Of a stretch of 64,000 bases of DNA, positions 61,433-64,000 are shown in pieces. Below the pieces are notes generated by a model. It did not search any database, was not told where the DNA came from, and saw only the letters and a program-made list of their open reading frames with translations. The position numbers and the translations under genes were made by a program. This stretch comes from an uncultured Fodinibius sp. (GTDB lineage Bacteria; Bacteroidota; Rhodothermia; Balneolales; Balneolaceae), in assembly GCA_913056455.1 (NCBI GenBank), contig CAJXMJ010000002.1:310001-374000 (forward strand). Direction: 5' to 3'. The stretch's first letter is position 1. Every line of letters begins with the position of its first letter.

Positions 61433-63901
61433 TTATTTACCAATATATTTCCTTAATTTCGGTAGTTCCTTATAGTCAGCATCCAACTTCTCAAGCTCTT
61501 CGTATGTCTTCTGAGCCTTACTTCGCCTTCCTAACTGACCAAGAATTTTCACTTTCCGTTCTAACAATGACTTATCTTTGGAGTGATGTTCGAGTCCTTG
61601 GTCAACTACCCATAATGCTGTTTCATAATCACCCTGCCAAATCTCATTATCCGCATAAGCGATATAGGCATCCTTGTACGTTGGATCTTCTTCTAAAACC
61701 TTTTTAAAATAGCTCTCTGCCTGTTCATAATTTCCCTGCCAGGCATTCGTTCTCCCGACCAAGATTCGCACATCGTGATATTCGGGAGTTTGCAACAATA
61801 TCCGTTTTGCAATAGCGCGAGCCGCTTTATAATCACCTTCAAAAGCCCGCTGTCGTGCTCGCTGAAACTGCTCGTCAATTGTTAGCTCCAACGAATCCAA
61901 TTGTGCAAACAACGTATCATATTCAGATAAAAACGCGTATTTCTCCAATGAACCTACATTATCATTTTGTTTGGGATACAATCGATTGCTTTCTACTACA
62001 AAACTATTTAACGACTTAAATCTATTCAGCTTTTCTTTCAACTGCTTTTTTGCCTGAGGATCATCGCTACGACTTAGCAAAAGATTTTCCTTGAGCGTAT
62101 AAAGCTCATCCCCGAATAGGTAATACTTGACATCCAGATAGTCCGAAATACGATTTTTATTACGCATAAACGGTACCGACTGCTTACTCTGAAAGATTTT
62201 AGTCGTATCCAGCAATCCACTTATCCAGTGTACCTGTTCGGACATCTCCAACTCCGTTTTTTGATCTAACATCGCCACAAGCGACGGCGTAATTTCGGCA
62301 TGTGTATTCACCGACTTAAAGTGAACCGGCTTTTTTAGCTTGGGTGAATACATGATAATAGGCACATGGTATCGTGAGATTGCCGTTGTTTGCGGGACCG
62401 GAATAAGCCAATGATCACCTGTGATTACAAAAATGGTATTTTCAAATTGGGATTGGTCCCGATACGAATTCATAAAATCCCTAACCGCTTGATCAGCAAA
62501 TAACAACGTGGTTAACTCATTTTGATACTGCCTGTAGGATTCTTTCTGGTTTGGGGAAAGCCCCAAGGTCTCAAGACGACTTGTGAACTCCTGCTTGTAT
62601 TTTTCTGCATTGGGAACCGTAAATGGGGAATGACTTTGCAGGGTGTGATAAATCTCGAGTCGTGGAAAGGTGTTGGCGGTATCCAACAATTCGGCCGTAA
62701 ACCCCAGCATGGTTTTATCATCAATGCCCCAGTAGTTCGCTTGGCTTTTAGACTCCGGGGTTAACTTTTCCAAACTTTGCTTATTTAACACATAGTCGGT
62801 TCCGTGATACTCCAGAAAGAAATCGAGACCGTCAAAATAGGTGTCATAGCCGCTATAAAACGCTGTATAATAGCCTTGCTCGTCAAGAATACTAATAAGC
62901 GATTGGTGATTAGGATAATCGGGACCAAGCTCCATAAACCCATGCCGCCCAAACGGAAGCGATCCCAATAGTGACGGTACCATTCCGAATGTTCGGCCTG
63001 AAAGACTGAGGCCATTTTCCCAATAAAGCCCCTCTTGTGATAGGGAATCCAGATAAGGGGCAAAACCAGTCCACTGGCCGGATGGTCCGATAAATTCTCC
63101 CCCCAAACTTTCTACCAACAGAAATACGATATTAGGTGGACTCTCAAACTCTTTAAAAAAAGGTCCCAGCACATCTTCCTCATAGTTAGCTGTCTGTAGT
63201 AATGGATATTCTTCCGAATCAAAATTTGACGATCTCTCTCCACCCCAATCGACGGTCTTTACACTCTGGCTAATAAAGTACGACAGCTTATTAGCATACT
63301 TTTCCTGCTGGGCTGGCGTAGCATTAACGCTTGTCACAAATAATGAAACCACAAAAAAGGCTGCAACTCCACCCAAGCTACTATAAACCAAGTTTGGTCG
63401 ATTCTTCTCAAAAATATGCACTGATTGTAGTTTCCTGACTAATAGATACACCAGCACATAAGCGGCTATAATAACACCAATACCGGCTACTGTCACCTGC
63501 TCGGCTGCGAGAACTGTAGTGGTCATTTCGGTCAATGAATAGGCCCAAAACTCCGCTCCCAACGGAATTTTCGTTGCTCCAAAATAAGATATCAGTAAAG
63601 TGTTTAGAATCCCTATCAGTACAATAAGATGAGCTGTCACCCGATCTGCCAATCTTGGTTGCTGATTTTTTTTAATACCCAGTGAGAAAAGAAGTACAGT
63701 AGGAGTTAATATTACTCCAAATTGAAAATCTCTAACCACTGAAGCCCAAGCATACGAGAGGTCTATAAATCCACTACCAAAGTTCCAGGTCCCAAGCATC
63801 ATTTCATAACCCCTGCCCAAGAGAAGTATACCCAAAGTAAAAGCAAATAACTTTAGTACCTGAGGTAAGTAAAAAATGTTTGGAGCTGTAGTTTTGTTCA
63901 T
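61433..63901 (-). CDS. LtaS-like membrane sulfatase-fold phosphoglycerol/phosphoethanolamine transferase with C-terminal TPRs
   Basis: 822 residues from ATG 63901 (GTG 63919 possible). Five membrane helices in the first 205 residues, then a large extracytoplasmic alkaline-phosphatase/sulfatase domain (about 255-570). The nucleophile region is GRTFGMVPSLLGSLP (Thr nucleophile in LtaS; here the T of GRTF is the candidate), with metal-site motifs FLLVESLGGEFIGPS and VITGDHWLIP. A C-terminal TPR part (about 690-822) is unusual for this family. It may transfer a phosphate-linked head group onto a glycan or lipid. Forms an operon with the YaiO-like gene. Confidence 0.85.
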   Translation of the reverse strand: MNKTTAPNIFYLPQVLKLFAFTLGILLLGRGYEMMLGTWNFGSGFIDLSYAWASVVRDFQFGVILTPTVLLFSLGIKKNQQPRLADRVTAHLIVLIGILNTLLISYFGATKIPLGAEFWAYSLTEMTTTVLAAEQVTVAGIGVIIAAYVLVYLLVRKLQSVHIFEKNRPNLVYSSLGGVAAFFVVSLFVTSVNATPAQQEKYANKLSYFISQSVKTVDWGGERSSNFDSEEYPLLQTANYEEDVLGPFFKEFESPPNIVFLLVESLGGEFIGPSGQWTGFAPYLDSLSQEGLYWENGLSLSGRTFGMVPSLLGSLPFGRHGFMELGPDYPNHQSLISILDEQGYYTAFYSGYDTYFDGLDFFLEYHGTDYVLNKQSLEKLTPESKSQANYWGIDDKTMLGFTAELLDTANTFPRLEIYHTLQSHSPFTVPNAEKYKQEFTSRLETLGLSPNQKESYRQYQNELTTLLFADQAVRDFMNSYRDQSQFENTIFVITGDHWLIPVPQTTAISRYHVPIIMYSPKLKKPVHFKSVNTHAEITPSLVAMLDQKTELEMSEQVHWISGLLDTTKIFQSKQSVPFMRNKNRISDYLDVKYYLFGDELYTLKENLLLSRSDDPQAKKQLKEKLNRFKSLNSFVVESNRLYPKQNDNVGSLEKYAFLSEYDTLFAQLDSLELTIDEQFQRARQRAFEGDYKAARAIAKRILLQTPEYHDVRILVGRTNAWQGNYEQAESYFKKVLEEDPTYKDAYIAYADNEIWQGDYETALWVVDQGLEHHSKDKSLLERKVKILGQLGRRSKAQKTYEELEKLDADYKELPKLRKYIGK

Positions 63902-64000
63902 CCCTGCGTGGACTTCCACATATTTCTAAGAATTAAAAGGTTACTCATCATATAGGACCTTCCAAGATACAAATACTAAAAAGAATATTAAGATTTTTTA

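Overview
The window reads as a stretch of chromosome from a Gram-negative member of the Bacteroidota/Balneolota group. A halophilic Balneolota (Fodinibius/Balneola-like) is my best guess, but that is inference. The support is: a type IX secretion C-terminal domain on a subtilase; TonB-dependent receptors with carboxypeptidase-regulatory-like domains; DUF4292, DUF4293 and DUF5686 proteins; a YpdA-type bacillithiol disulfide reductase; frequent TTG/GTG starts with ATGA or TTGA gene overlaps; and several promoters of the Bacteroidota form TTG-N19..21-TAnnTTTG. Coding density is high. I see no insertion sequence, integrase, phage gene or CRISPR array.

Layout. 1-9.7 kb: a TPR/DUF4292/EnvC-like cell-envelope operon (first gene cut by the window edge), a T9SS-exported subtilase, a YheT-type hydrolase and YpdA. 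9.7-17 kb: the SRP RNA gene with a clear promoter, then a four-gene minus-strand operon (secreted protein, FecR-like protein, large beta-barrel protein, CHASE2-adenylate cyclase), then tRNA-Ala(GGC). 17-26 kb: an OmpA-like lipoprotein with calcium-binding-type repeats, two membrane proteins, a TonB receptor, S9 and M28 peptidases and a CPBP protease. 26-32 kb: lexA, a disulfide oxidoreductase and a four-gene arsenosugar-type cluster. 32-35.5 kb: an ArsR-rhodanese regulator divergent from four genes (a CCPFF-motif protein, a DUF1858-like protein, a sterol-desaturase-family protein, a methyltransferase), with an 11-bp inverted repeat placed on both promoters. 35.6-42 kb: a DUF5686 outer-membrane protein, a CxxCH lipoprotein and an FbpB/FbpC-type iron transporter behind a DtxR-like box. 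42-48 kb: a SPOR lipoprotein, a hydrolase, an RsbV/RsbW/RsbU-like partner-switching trio and MltF. 48-60 kb: a TonB receptor, two DMT exporters, DUF4293 and a TetR-controlled tripartite RND efflux operon. 60-64 kb: a YaiO-like barrel protein and an LtaS-like sulfatase-fold protein that share a TPR module.

Most genes are envelope biogenesis, secretion, transport and stress functions. The loci most worth following up are the CHASE2/FecR/barrel/cyclase operon (a candidate envelope-to-cAMP signalling chain), the ArsR-rhodanese divergent locus, and the LtaS-TPR/YaiO pair. Family assignments come from recognising motifs by eye; no database search was run.
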